The notes under the pieces are model-generated. The model worked only from the letters and a program-made list of their open reading frames with translations. It searched no databases and was not told the origin of the DNA. From the NCBI RefSeq assembly GCF_040548735.1, contig NZ_JBEPSD010000001.1, forward strand, positions 1,302,001 to 1,366,000: a DNA stretch of 64,000 bases, read 5' to 3'. Origin of the DNA: Rhodanobacter soli (lineage in GTDB: Bacteria > Pseudomonadota > Gammaproteobacteria > Xanthomonadales > Rhodanobacteraceae). The position numbers were made by a program, and so were the translations under genes. Below, in pieces: positions 33,701 to 41,363 of the stretch (positions within the stretch are counted from its first letter, which is position 1; each line of letters begins with the position of its first letter).

Positions 33701-34356
33701 AGATGCACAAGTTCCTGAAGTACGAACTGGACGGCTATCTGGCAGGACGCGCCACCGAAAAGCTGGCCGAGGAACCGCTGGCGAAGGTCGAGAACCAGCA
33801 ATACATCCACTACAAGAAAGGCTCGCTGGTGTTCTACGCGCTGCAGGACTACGTCGGCGAAGGCGTGCTGAACGCGGTACTGAAGCAGTTCCTGATCGAC
33901 AAGGGTTTCCAGCAGCCGCCGTACACCACCTCGCAGGAATTCGTGGGCGCGCTGGGCAAGGCGCTCGACCCGAAGTGGCAGCCGCTGCTGGACGACTTCT
34001 TCTGGAAGATCACCCTGTTCGACAACCGCCTCACCGACGCCACCGCGAAGAAGCTGCCGAACGGCAAGTACGAAGTGACCCTGCAGGTGCACGCCGGCAA
34101 GGTCCACGTCGACGGCACCGGCAAGGAAACCGCGGCGAAGCCGGACATCCCGATCGAGGTCGGCGTGTTCGCCGCTCCGCCGGGCAACGGCGAGGACGGC
34201 AAGCCGCTGTACCTGGAAAAGCGCCTGCTGCCCGACGGCGACAGCACGATCACCGTGACCGTCGACGGCAAGCCCGCGCTGGCCGGCATCGATCCCTACA
34301 ACGAACTGATCGACAAGGTGTCCAGCGACAACCGCCACGCGGTGACGGTACCGTAG
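30760..34356 (+). CDS. ABC permease fused to M1-family aminopeptidase
   Basis: A 1198-residue fusion. The first 600 residues hold two ABC-2-like membrane sets: about 20-270 (LFWIIAAVFAALAFAFAST near the start) and about 320-600, the latter ending in a single helix near 570-590. The rest is an M1 peptidase-like part with a beta domain and the zinc motif HEVAHQWWAH (His938, Glu939, His942); the third ligand is Glu962 in SESLAQYSALMV. The GXMEN motif normal in M1 enzymes is not obvious; NTIAFSEALGFIADL occupies that place. The peptidase should face the periplasm. It works with the ATPase immediately upstream. Substrate unknown; peptide uptake, export or envelope signalling are possible. Confidence 0.9.
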   Translation: MFSEILHFELRQQLKAPLFWIIAAVFAALAFAFASTDAVIVGGASGNVLRNAPLVIVRLLDNLAPLCLLLAAAFVAGAALRDFDHGTAELMFATPVRKRAYLGGRFAAGYLVMVAIMLLCALGLAAGGSMPWIEAARLGPPDWRGYAWAFGVMLLPNLLFIAALLFLLATATRSLLATLIGVIAFIVLLSVAKLLTQDVNHHALAAILDPFGNRTLQIVTRYWSADQLNRQLPALDGLLLFNRLLWTGIAVVLTGAAFALFRTDREGLQWHRRTRRAEPPILRPTAGAAPTLPAARLATDGRAQWVQLRHLLVFDTWSVLRGVPFLVMLVFGLVNLAFSLALSGRIYGTATWPVTHSVLEMSQGALQWLLYIIVMFYAGELVWRERMQRSAEVSDAFPLRDWVPLAAKLGALLAVIVAFLACGAVFGIGWQLAHGYTHIEPGLYLGTLALQAIPFALLAVLALFLQVMSNNRFLGYLLTVLWFVCQIAFPLLHWDHNLYNYAAAPSTPYSDLNGFGHFLKAALWFDFYWASCAIALLVLAALFWVRGTGQSWRERWREARARFRGPSHITLGLALLAFAGSGLWIYYNTNVLNHYRSGTAEKRERADYEKRYAKYLDAPQPRITSVRTEVDIHPYRRRLEIHGHYTLVNRTTAPIDTLYVNFDTDFTVNSLDFAPRDTVSDDKRLGFIIYKLRTPLAPGASMPFDFDIAYAPKGFTNEPDGKFLAHNGTFFNSGVLPQFGYQPQNQLVDRNDRRKYGLPLDVPRMPPLGDQKARANTYISNDSDWIDFDTTVSTAADQIALAPGVLQKEWIAGGRHYFHYTTLHDGGQHPMLNFAAWMSARWAVKRVDDHGTTIAVYYNPAHAWNVDRMIEGARDALAYYDTHYTPYQFRQLRIAEVPNYYGFAQSFPNTIAFSEALGFIADLRDKSRIDYPYYVTAHEVAHQWWAHRVVGANMQGSTMLSESLAQYSALMVMKQKYGANQMHKFLKYELDGYLAGRATEKLAEEPLAKVENQQYIHYKKGSLVFYALQDYVGEGVLNAVLKQFLIDKGFQQPPYTTSQEFVGALGKALDPKWQPLLDDFFWKITLFDNRLTDATAKKLPNGKYEVTLQVHAGKVHVDGTGKETAAKPDIPIEVGVFAAPPGNGEDGKPLYLEKRLLPDGDSTITVTVDGKPALAGIDPYNELIDKVSSDNRHAVTVP

Positions 34357-34358
34357 AT

Positions 34359-35219
34359 TCAGCCGGCCTTCGGTGCGCCCTCCACCAGGGTGACTTCGTG
34401 CGGCACCACGGGGACGCTGATCTGCTGCGCGTCGATCTTCTGCTTGATCGCGCGCAGCAGGTCGGTCTGCGCGCCCCAGCTGTCGCCGCTGCGGGTCCAG
34501 CCGCGCAGCACCAGGTTTACCGTCTGCCCGGCCAGGCTCTCGATCCACACGCCGGGGACCGGTTCTTTCAGGATGCGCGGGTCCGACGCCATCAGTTGCA
34601 TGATCGTGGCCATCACCTGGTCGGCATCGTCGCGGTAGGCGATGCCGAGCTTCAGCTCGAAGCGCCGCGTGCCCAGCCGGTTGAAGTTGACGATGGCGTC
34701 GCTGCCGATCTTCGCGTTCGGCAGGATCGCCTCGCGGTTGTCCGGAAGGATCAGCTGGGTGTGCATCAGGTTGATGCTCTGCACGGTGCCCTCGGTGCCG
34801 CCGGCGCTGACGTAGTCGCCGACCCGGAACGGCCGGAACACCACCAGCAGCACGCCCCACGCCAGGTTGCTGAGCGAGTCCTGCAGGGCCAGGCCGATCG
34901 CCAGCCCGGCGGTGCCGAGCGCGGCGACCATGGGCGCCGACGGCACCCCCAGCACACCCAGCGCGGTGACCACCAGCAAGGCGACCAGCACGCCGTAGAG
35001 CAGGTTGCGCAGGAAACCGCTGAGCGTGGAATCGAAATTGGCCCGGCCCAGCGCAGCCTGCGCGAAATTGGCCAACCGGCGCGCCACCCACATGCCGACC
35101 AGCAGCACCAGCAGGGCGCCGATCAGGTGCAACCCGACCTGCACGGCCTGATCGGTATAGGCGGAAACATCGGGAGCGGTCGCGGCGACCGCCGCCGGCT
35201 TGCCGGACTTGTCGAGCAT
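34359..35219 (-). CDS. mscS: Small-conductance mechanosensitive channel (MscS family)
   Basis: A 286-residue MscS-type channel that opens on membrane tension in hypoosmotic shock. Three membrane helices lie at about 28-48, 68-92 and 95-128; the pore-lining third has the Gly/Ala pattern ALGTAGLAIGLALQDSLSNLAWG. The beta domain follows with FRPFRVGDYVSAGGTEGTV and LILPDNREAILPNAKIG. ATG 35219 is a normal start. It is convergent with the aminopeptidase fusion with only two bases between the stop codons. Confidence 0.94.
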   Translation of the reverse strand: MLDKSGKPAAVAATAPDVSAYTDQAVQVGLHLIGALLVLLVGMWVARRLANFAQAALGRANFDSTLSGFLRNLLYGVLVALLVVTALGVLGVPSAPMVAALGTAGLAIGLALQDSLSNLAWGVLLVVFRPFRVGDYVSAGGTEGTVQSINLMHTQLILPDNREAILPNAKIGSDAIVNFNRLGTRRFELKLGIAYRDDADQVMATIMQLMASDPRILKEPVPGVWIESLAGQTVNLVLRGWTRSGDSWGAQTDLLRAIKQKIDAQQISVPVVPHEVTLVEGAPKAG

Positions 35220-35367
35220 GGCTTCGCCTCACGAGGAAAAATCGAGGGCAAGCCTAACAGCGTGGACAGAAAGAGTTCCGCTGCACCTCAATGGATTCAG
35301 AAAGCGGCGACTTTGTCCTTGCCGCACGCATCGGCCGCAGGGGCCGGCCGTCATGCCCTGCCATCAG

Positions 35368-36600
35368 TCACGCGGACGACGATTCATGCAGCCGCCGGCG
35401 CAGGTGCCGCAGCGAGACGGTCTCCCAGGCCGCCACCAGCAGCAGGACCGAACTCGTTGCCAGACCAAGCGCGAACACACTCAGCGGCTGCCGGATGAGG
35501 ACAGCGGCAAGCGCCGCGAGCAGACCCAGGCCGACCAGGTGCGACAGCGGCAGATGGGTGTCATTCACGGTCTTCTTGAACCATGCATTGCCGGCCAGGT
35601 ACAGCATCGGGCCGCCCAGAAGCACTGCACCGCTGATCGCATCGACGCGCTGCCGCGCATCGCGCAAGGTCAGTTCATCGGCCACCGCGCCGACGATGAT
35701 GCCGGCGACGATCAGCAGGTGCAGGTAGGTATAGGCGGCCCGTGCCTTGCGGCCCGGATCGGCCGAATGCCGGATCGCGTGGCTGCCGCGCTCGGCACCG
35801 AGGTCGAAGTAGATCCACCACATCGCCACGCTGCCGACGAAGGCGCTGACAAAAGCCAGCACCGCCTGCGGCTGCCAGGTGGCGTCGGCAAAACTCGACC
35901 CGGTGACCAGCACCGACTCGCCCAGTGCGATGATCACGAACAGGCTGCAGCGTTCGGCCAGATGGCCGCCGTCGATATCCCAGTCCGCCGTGCTCGACCG
36001 GCCCAGGCCGGGCACCGCGAAGGCCAGCGCCGGGCCGGTGTATTCCAGCGCCAGCGCAGCAACCCACAGCAGCGCGCGCTCCTTCCCGTCCAGCCATCCA
36101 CCGAGCAGCCACAGCGCGCCGGAAACCGCCAGCCACACCGCGATGCGCTGGAAATTGCGGGTATTCGCCGGCGCGTCGTCGCCCAGCGCCCACAGCACGA
36201 ACAGCGTGCGACCCACCTGCATGAACACGTACGCACCGGCAAACAGCAACCCGCGTTCGCCGAACGCCTCGGGCAGCGCCATCGACAGCAGCAATCCGGC
36301 CAGCATCAGCGCCAGCAGCAGCAGGCGTACCAGCGGGCGTTCCGGATCCAGCCAGTTGGTGACCCAGCTGGTGAACACCCATACCCACCACACCGCCAGG
36401 AACAGCAACAGCACCTGCAGCGCGCCGACGGCGTTCAGTCCGTGCAGCAGCGTGTGCGACAGCTGGGTCACCGCATAGACGAACACCAGATCGAAGAACA
36501 GTTCGATATTGGTGACCCTGACAGGGCCGCCGGCCGTACGCGAACGCAACAGGCTGCGTCGCGCCGGACGAGCACGGTCGGCGGGCGGGGAAATGCTCAC
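35368..36600 (-). CDS. ltrA: Low-temperature-requirement A (LtrA) family membrane protein
   Basis: A 410-residue membrane protein with about eleven hydrophobic segments. The family signature VTNIELFFDLVFVYAVTQLSH starts near residue 30, and HLAERCSLFVIIALGESVL and MWWIYFDLGAERGSHA are also diagnostic. LtrA proteins are named from Listeria cold-growth mutants; the molecular role is unknown. GTG at 36600 is chosen because GGAGG precedes it by about eight bases; an ATG at 36660 would add a 20-residue Arg-rich extension. Confidence 0.9.
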   Translation of the reverse strand: MSISPPADRARPARRSLLRSRTAGGPVRVTNIELFFDLVFVYAVTQLSHTLLHGLNAVGALQVLLLFLAVWWVWVFTSWVTNWLDPERPLVRLLLLALMLAGLLLSMALPEAFGERGLLFAGAYVFMQVGRTLFVLWALGDDAPANTRNFQRIAVWLAVSGALWLLGGWLDGKERALLWVAALALEYTGPALAFAVPGLGRSSTADWDIDGGHLAERCSLFVIIALGESVLVTGSSFADATWQPQAVLAFVSAFVGSVAMWWIYFDLGAERGSHAIRHSADPGRKARAAYTYLHLLIVAGIIVGAVADELTLRDARQRVDAISGAVLLGGPMLYLAGNAWFKKTVNDTHLPLSHLVGLGLLAALAAVLIRQPLSVFALGLATSSVLLLVAAWETVSLRHLRRRLHESSSA

Positions 36601-36661
36601 AAGGCGGCCTCCGGCAATGTTCCGTCTTATCGTACGACGACCCGGGCGCCGCCCAAGCAAC

Positions 36662-36970
36662 TCACAGCCGGTTGTCCTCGATCTCGCTGACCCGGCCGTC
36701 GACGATCGTCACCACGGTGACGTGGTCGCCGCGGCGGTAGCGCCACTGCTCGCCCGCCTGGTGGTTGTCCACCACGCGGACGCCGCCGCGGCGACTGCCG
36801 TGGCTGCGCGACTTGTGCGCGTGCGATTTCGACGTGGGCTTGCCCAGCAGCTCGACCACCCGCTCGCGGCTGTCGCCGGCGGTGAGCACCTGGCTGCCCA
36901 CGCGCAAGGTACTGGACGCCTGCACGGCGGCACTGAACGCGAACAACGCAATGGCGAGACGAATGCGCAT
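36662..36970 (-). CDS. DUF2845 secreted protein
   Basis: A 102-residue exported protein: signal peptide MRIRLAIALFAFSAAVQA, then STLRVGSQVLTAGDSRERVVELLGKPT, the DUF2845 pattern related to SmpA/OmlA folds. A basic His/Ser/Arg stretch (SKSHAHKSRSHGSRRG) separates it from the end QWRYRRGDHVTVVTIVDGRVSEIE. The periplasmic role is unknown. Confidence 0.85.
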   Translation of the reverse strand: MRIRLAIALFAFSAAVQASSTLRVGSQVLTAGDSRERVVELLGKPTSKSHAHKSRSHGSRRGGVRVVDNHQAGEQWRYRRGDHVTVVTIVDGRVSEIEDNRL

Positions 36971-37051
36971 GACCTGCTCCCTGGTCTGGTTGGAATGGTC
37001 TGGTCGGAATGGCCTGGATGAAACCCTGCAACCCGCGGATCGCGTCGCGTT

Positions 37052-37627
37052 TCAGAAACCGGCACCCGGCTGGGCCAGGTAAAGCGTTTCTTCCGGCGTA
37101 CTGGGACGACCGAGCGCGGCGTTGCGATGAGGGAAGCGGCCGAAGCGCACGATCACCTCACGGTGGCGGCGAGCATAGTCCAGAAATTCTTCGAATGGTT
37201 TGCGCTGTTCCGTCGGCACTTCCGCGCACAGCGCCTCGAACAACTCCACCGAACGCTGCTGCAACGCCGTGTCCTCGGCATGTTCCAGCGGCAGGTAGGC
37301 GAACACGCGCTGCACGGCGGGCAGTTGCCGGTCATCACCGCGAGCCAGGCCCGACAAGGCCACGCGCTGCGCGCTGGCGTCCGCCGCCCAGGCGCGTGGA
37401 TCGTTGCGGTACAGGTTGCGCGGAAACTGGTCGAGCACGATCAGCAAAGCGAGCCAGCCCGACGGCGTCCCCGCCCAGTCGTCCAGCCGGCCGTCGGCAG
37501 CCGCCTTGACGGCTGCGCCGAAGCGCTCGTGGATCTGCGCATCGAACGCGGCATCGGCGGCGAACCAGTGGGCGGCGCCTGCTTCGGCGAACCAGAAATC
37601 GAGGACGTCCTGTGCGGTCGCGGGCAT
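37052..37627 (-). CDS. DUF924 family protein
   Basis: A 191-residue soluble helical protein of the DUF924 family. ATAQDVLDFWFAEAGAAHWFA, LIVLDQFPRNLYRNDPRAWAAD, FAYLPLEHAEDTALQQRSVEL and HREVIVRFGRFPHRNAALGR are the family signatures. The fold is TPR-like; the biochemical role is unknown. ATG 37627 was selected as it starts the family-typical MPATAQDVLDFWF. Confidence 0.9.
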   Translation of the reverse strand: MPATAQDVLDFWFAEAGAAHWFAADAAFDAQIHERFGAAVKAAADGRLDDWAGTPSGWLALLIVLDQFPRNLYRNDPRAWAADASAQRVALSGLARGDDRQLPAVQRVFAYLPLEHAEDTALQQRSVELFEALCAEVPTEQRKPFEEFLDYARRHREVIVRFGRFPHRNAALGRPSTPEETLYLAQPGAGF

Positions 37628-37638
37628 CACCACTCCGT

Positions 37639-38079
37639 TCAATAGCGCGCGGTGCCGGCCAGGCTATGCATGTCCAGGTGGATGCCGCGCAGACGCGGCA
37701 ATTGCCGGCGCAGCAGCAGCGCCGACTCCGCCGGGGCGTTCGCGATGGCCTGCTCGAACCGGTGCAGCAACGCACTCTCGCCATGCGCCAGCGCGCGGAT
37801 CCAGGCGTTGTCGCGGCGCGCGACGGTACGCATCAGCCAGCCGGTGAGATGCCGGTGCACGGTGCCGCGCCAGCTGCCGTGTTCGCACGGCTCGCCGCCG
37901 CGGTCGCGCAGCTGCGCCTGCAGCTCGGCGATCAGCAGGTCCAGCGTATGCACGTTGTCGTTCAGCACCATGCGCAAGCCCGGTTCGCATGCCGTCGCGG
38001 CATGGCGATAGAGCCGGCGCAGGTCGATGCTGCGCCGGATCAGGGCATTGCAGGTGGATACGAACAGGTGCCGCGGCAT
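37639..38079 (-). CDS. PA2169/DUF2383-like four-helix bundle protein
   Basis: A 146-residue helical protein. LNDNVHTLDLLIAELQAQL and GSWRGTVHRHLTGWLMRTVARRDNAWIRALAHGESALLHRFEQAI resemble the ferritin-like DUF2383 family (stress-related, function unknown). Typical diiron ligands are not obvious. ATG 38079 follows GGAGGC at good spacing. It is 11 bases upstream of the DUF924 gene on the same strand. Confidence 0.65.
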   Translation of the reverse strand: MPRHLFVSTCNALIRRSIDLRRLYRHAATACEPGLRMVLNDNVHTLDLLIAELQAQLRDRGGEPCEHGSWRGTVHRHLTGWLMRTVARRDNAWIRALAHGESALLHRFEQAIANAPAESALLLRRQLPRLRGIHLDMHSLAGTARY

Positions 38080-38189
38080 GGCCGCCTCCGGGCGGGTCGA
38101 TCGGTGCGCCATCCTCGCCTTGCCCCGCTTAGCGGGGGATTAACCCGGCGCGCGGCGCCGTCCGGCAGTCAGCTGGCGGCAAGTCTCGT

Positions 38190-38942
38190 TCACTGCTCGA
38201 CCTGCACCAGGTTCAGCGGTTGCCCGTTGCTGCCGCGCACCCCCTGCTGCAACGCCGCGAGTTGCTGGATCGACGGGCACAGCGCCTCGATCTGCGGACG
38301 CAAGGCCTGCAGGCGCGACTGCAGGCGCGGCTGCAATGCGGTGGCGAGGTCGGCGGCACGATCGCGCAAGCTGGCGGCAGCCTGCAGGTCGCCGGACAGT
38401 GCCGCATTGATAGCCTGCTGTCCGAGGTCGGCCGCCAGCAGCGGCAGCAGGTCGCCGGCGATCTGGTTCATCGCCTGGTTGGCGGCGTCGCCCTGCCAGT
38501 CGTGCGTGCTCTGGCTGACCGAGATGCGCCGCTTCAGCTCGGCCGCATGCGCGTCCAGCCGACGGTTGAATTCGGCACGGGTATCGGCGCCCAGGCCCAT
38601 GCCGCCGGCCTCTTCGCGCAGCGCCTGCGCGGCGATGTCCACGCCGTTGCGTGCCACCGTGCGCACCCGCGGCGCCAGCGCGCGCAGGTCGCGCTCGAAC
38701 AGGGCCAGCCGGTCCTCGTCTTCCGCATTCAACTTCACCGCGGCGCCGTCGGTGCGCAGCGCACCCTGCTGCAGCTCGACGTGGAACGGCGCCGGCGCCG
38801 GCCGATCGAACAGCAGGCTGCCGGGTTTCAGGGTGACGTCATAGCTGCTGCTGGCGTGGCAGGTCGTCGCCAGGTCCTGCGCGTGCAGCCACGGCGCGGC
38901 GAGTGGCAGGACGAACAGGAGCAGCAATCGCGGCAGGCGCAT
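38190..38942 (-). CDS. DUF2884 (YggN-like) secreted protein
   Basis: A 250-residue exported protein. The signal peptide is MRLPRLLLLFVLPLAAPWLHAQ. The body is mostly helical with long amphipathic stretches (LALFERDLRALAPRVRTVAR, RDRAADLATALQPRLQSRL) and two Cys (TTCHAS and ALCPSI). It resembles the periplasmic YggN/DUF2884 family of unknown role. ATG 38942 gives the signal peptide directly. Confidence 0.78.
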   Translation of the reverse strand: MRLPRLLLLFVLPLAAPWLHAQDLATTCHASSSYDVTLKPGSLLFDRPAPAPFHVELQQGALRTDGAAVKLNAEDEDRLALFERDLRALAPRVRTVARNGVDIAAQALREEAGGMGLGADTRAEFNRRLDAHAAELKRRISVSQSTHDWQGDAANQAMNQIAGDLLPLLAADLGQQAINAALSGDLQAAASLRDRAADLATALQPRLQSRLQALRPQIEALCPSIQQLAALQQGVRGSNGQPLNLVQVEQ

Positions 38943-39011
38943 GGAGATTCCCGGAAGATGGACTCGCCCAGCGATAGCCGACATTGCCGCAACCGCCGCT
39001 GAACTGCCCGC

Positions 39012-39485
39012 TCAGCGCGGCCGCGGACGGAACTGCGCGCGCACCGCCGGCCGGCCGAGTTGCCAGGCCAGCCACAACAGCAACGGGATCGCGGCGGCCT
39101 TGAGCGCCAGGCCGACCTGCCAGGTGCGTTCGGCCCGCGCGATCATCCACAGCGCGACGTCACTCAATTGCGGCTGCGCCAGCGCATGCTGCCTGGCGGT
39201 ATCGAAATCGCTCCATTGCTGCAGCATCAGCACGCCGCTGGCCAGCGCCCACACGGCCAGCAGCACCGCCAGCAGCTGCATCGTCGGCCGCGCCCACGCC
39301 TGGCGCAGGATGCAGCCGGCGCACGCCACGATGACCAGCAAGGCGGCAGCCAGGTACACGTATTCGGCATGCCGCAGGTACTGCACGAAACCCATCGCGG
39401 CGAACAGCAGCAGCACCCACGGACCGACTGCCCACGCCGAGAAGCGCCGCGTCGACGCGGGGTCGGCGCGCACCGCCAGCGGCAT
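39012..39485 (-). CDS. Uncharacterised four-helix membrane protein
   Basis: A 157-residue inner-membrane protein with hydrophobic segments near 18-36, 43-62, 70-90 and 122-142. No family motif is recognised. Its ATG overlaps the stop of the upstream peroxiredoxin gene by one base (TGATG), suggesting coupled expression and possibly a shared redox or envelope role. Confidence 0.75.
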   Translation of the reverse strand: MPLAVRADPASTRRFSAWAVGPWVLLLFAAMGFVQYLRHAEYVYLAAALLVIVACAGCILRQAWARPTMQLLAVLLAVWALASGVLMLQQWSDFDTARQHALAQPQLSDVALWMIARAERTWQVGLALKAAAIPLLLWLAWQLGRPAVRAQFRPRPR

Positions 39486-40015
39486 CAGGGCGCCGCCTTC
39501 AACGTGGCGAGGTCGTTCAGCACCTGGGCCGAGTTCTTTTCCGGATCGACGTCCACGTAGACCTTCGCGACCTTGCCTTGCGGGTCGATCAGGAAGGTGG
39601 TGCGCTTGGCGTAATGCATGCCCATGCGCGAGGTCAGCACGCCATAGCGGGTGGCGACGCTGCGGTCCGAATCGGCCAGCAGCGGGAACGGCACGCGATA
39701 TTTTTCGGCGAATTCGGCGTGCGACTTCACGTCGTCCAGGCTCACGCCGACCACTTCGGCACCGGCCTTGCGCAGCTTCGCGATGTCATCGCGGAACGTG
39801 CAGACCTCGGTGGTGCAGCCGGGGGTGAAATCCTTCGGGTAGAAATACAGCACCAGCCAGTGGCCGTGGAAATCGGCCGGCGTGCGCCAGTGGCCGTTCT
39901 GGTCCTGCAGGCGGAAGCTCGGGGCGGTCTCGCCCACTTGCGGGGTGGCGGCAAACGCCGGGGCGACCAGGGCACACAGCAGGGTCAACACAAGCAGGCA
40001 GGAAAGGCGGCGCAT
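39485..40015 (-). CDS. Exported peroxiredoxin (BCP/PrxQ type)
   Basis: A 176-residue thiol peroxidase. Unlike cytoplasmic BCP it begins with a signal peptide (MRRLSCLLVLTLLCALVAPAFAA), placing it in the periplasm. The active site is YPKDFTPGCTTEVCTFRDD, where the first Cys is peroxidatic and the second, five residues on, resolving. GVSLDDVKSHAEFAEKY and FLIDPQGKVAKVYVDV complete the thioredoxin fold. A periplasmic thiol reductant would be needed and is not in the window. ATG 40015 was chosen for the signal peptide. Confidence 0.92.
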   Translation of the reverse strand: MRRLSCLLVLTLLCALVAPAFAATPQVGETAPSFRLQDQNGHWRTPADFHGHWLVLYFYPKDFTPGCTTEVCTFRDDIAKLRKAGAEVVGVSLDDVKSHAEFAEKYRVPFPLLADSDRSVATRYGVLTSRMGMHYAKRTTFLIDPQGKVAKVYVDVDPEKNSAQVLNDLATLKAAP

Positions 40016-40120
40016 GACGGGATCTCCAGTGGGGATGCCTGGGAACAACCGCCACAGTTTACGCGTACCCATGAAGAAGGGCGCCATCCGGCGCCCTTCC
40101 CGATCATGCCTGCGCCAGCA

Positions 40121-40579
40121 TCAAGGCCTGCTGATGGTGAACTTGCCCACCGAGACGCCCAGGTTGACGCCCTGGCCGGTGCCGGTGAGCGCCAGCGAGG
40201 TGGTGCCCTTGGTCAGCACCTGCGCGGAGGAACTCTTCACCACGCCGGCCTCGGCGCCAGCCTGCACGTAGTCGCCGTAGACATCGGCGATATCGTGCAC
40301 CTTGCTGATCTCGCCCTTGCCGTTGTCGATGTGGTACTTGCCGGCGGTGAGGCCGCCGCCGACCACGCCGATCTTCACGTTCGCACGCTGGCCGTTGTCG
40401 CAGGTGATCGTGCCGCTGCCCTCGGCATGCTTGTAGATCAGCGACCAACCGGACAGGTTGTATGCGAGATCGCATTTCACCGAGGCCTCGGCGGCCTGCG
40501 CGCCGCCGGCCGGCAACACGGTCACTGCGCCCGCACAAGCCATTACCAGGGCAGCCATTCCAAACGTTCGCTTGATCAT
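40121..40579 (-). CDS. Secreted protein of unknown function
   Basis: A 152-residue exported protein. ATG 40579 follows AGGAGACGACG. The signal peptide runs to about residue 29 (AGGAQA). The mature part has two Cys (VKCDLAYNL, TITCDNG) likely forming a disulphide, and a Gly-rich beta-like body (IGVVGGGLTAGKYHIDNGKG, TGTGQGVNLGVSVGKFTISRP). It is reminiscent of periplasmic lipid-binding or YSC84-like folds, but no family can be assigned. Confidence 0.78.
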   Translation of the reverse strand: MIKRTFGMAALVMACAGAVTVLPAGGAQAAEASVKCDLAYNLSGWSLIYKHAEGSGTITCDNGQRANVKIGVVGGGLTAGKYHIDNGKGEISKVHDIADVYGDYVQAGAEAGVVKSSSAQVLTKGTTSLALTGTGQGVNLGVSVGKFTISRP

Positions 40580-40870
40580 CGTCGTCTCCTTCAACCTTCT
40601 TACTGCGGGTGGGTGTTCGTGCGTCGCGGGTGCACGGCAGGAACCGGCAGCCGCGGTGCGCAGATCGCAGGTTGTGCAGGGCAGCGTGACAAGCGCGTGC
40701 AGGAGCACGACCGTCCGTTCAGGTTCTCGCCGTTGATGCCGCGGTAACAAAATGCCGTGCAGACTGCCAACGGCGCACAAGGCGGCTTGGCGGCCGCGGC
40801 GCGGCGGGCGATCGGGCCATCCCGCACAGGACTCGACACGGCCCATGCCGGAGCAACGCAAAGGAACACC
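40580..40870. other. Intergenic gap between divergent genes; no feature recognised
   Basis: About 290 bases separating the secreted protein gene and the stress protein gene. It must contain both promoters. I found no long palindrome, repeat or RNA-like structure with terminator. Confidence 0.5.
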
Positions 40871-41287
40871 ATGGTCAAGTATTCACTGGTCGGTTATGAC
40901 GGCTCGGAGGCCTCCCGCCGCGCGTTCCAGTTCGCGGTCGAACTCGCCCGTTGCAGCCACGGCCGCGTGCGCGTGGTGTCGGTGCTGCAGGTCACCGAGG
41001 GCGGCGCCGACGCATGCGCCTTGATGATCGCCGACACCGGCACCGAGCGCGTGCAGGAGCTGCTGCAGGAACTGACCGCGATCATGCCGGATGCGGCCGA
41101 CCTGATCGATGTCGAACTGACCCTCGGCAGCCCCGGCGACGTGCTGCTGAGCCAGATCGAGCAGCACGGCGTCGACCACATCGTGATTGGCCATACCGAA
41201 CGCGGCGCGCTCGCCCGCTGGCTGCTCGGCTCGGTGTCCGGCAACGTGCTGGCGCGCGCGCACGTGCCGGTAACGGTGGTGCGTTGA
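40871..41287 (+). CDS. Universal stress protein (UspA family, ATP-binding type)
   Basis: A 138-residue Usp. The N-terminal strand SLVGYDGSEASRRAFQFAVELA and the C-terminal phosphate-binding loop GHTERGALARWLLGSVSGNVLARAHVPVTVV fit the ATP-binding pattern G-2X-G-9X-G-(S/T). Such proteins are induced by starvation, low oxygen or oxidative stress. ATG 40871 follows AAGGAACACC. A ferritin-like gene lies 76 bases downstream. Confidence 0.92.
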   Translation: MVKYSLVGYDGSEASRRAFQFAVELARCSHGRVRVVSVLQVTEGGADACALMIADTGTERVQELLQELTAIMPDAADLIDVELTLGSPGDVLLSQIEQHGVDHIVIGHTERGALARWLLGSVSGNVLARAHVPVTVVR

Positions 41288-41363
41288 GGGGTGGCGGCGT
41301 CGAACGGCAAGTCGGCCGGCGTTAATCCGCTGCCGCGATCAGGCCGTATCCTGTGTCATCTTC

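Noticed and set aside
31843..35232. 1129-codon minus-strand frame opposite the aminopeptidase fusion
   Set aside because: Shadow frame; the plus strand encodes a recognised ABC/M1 protein with HExxH.
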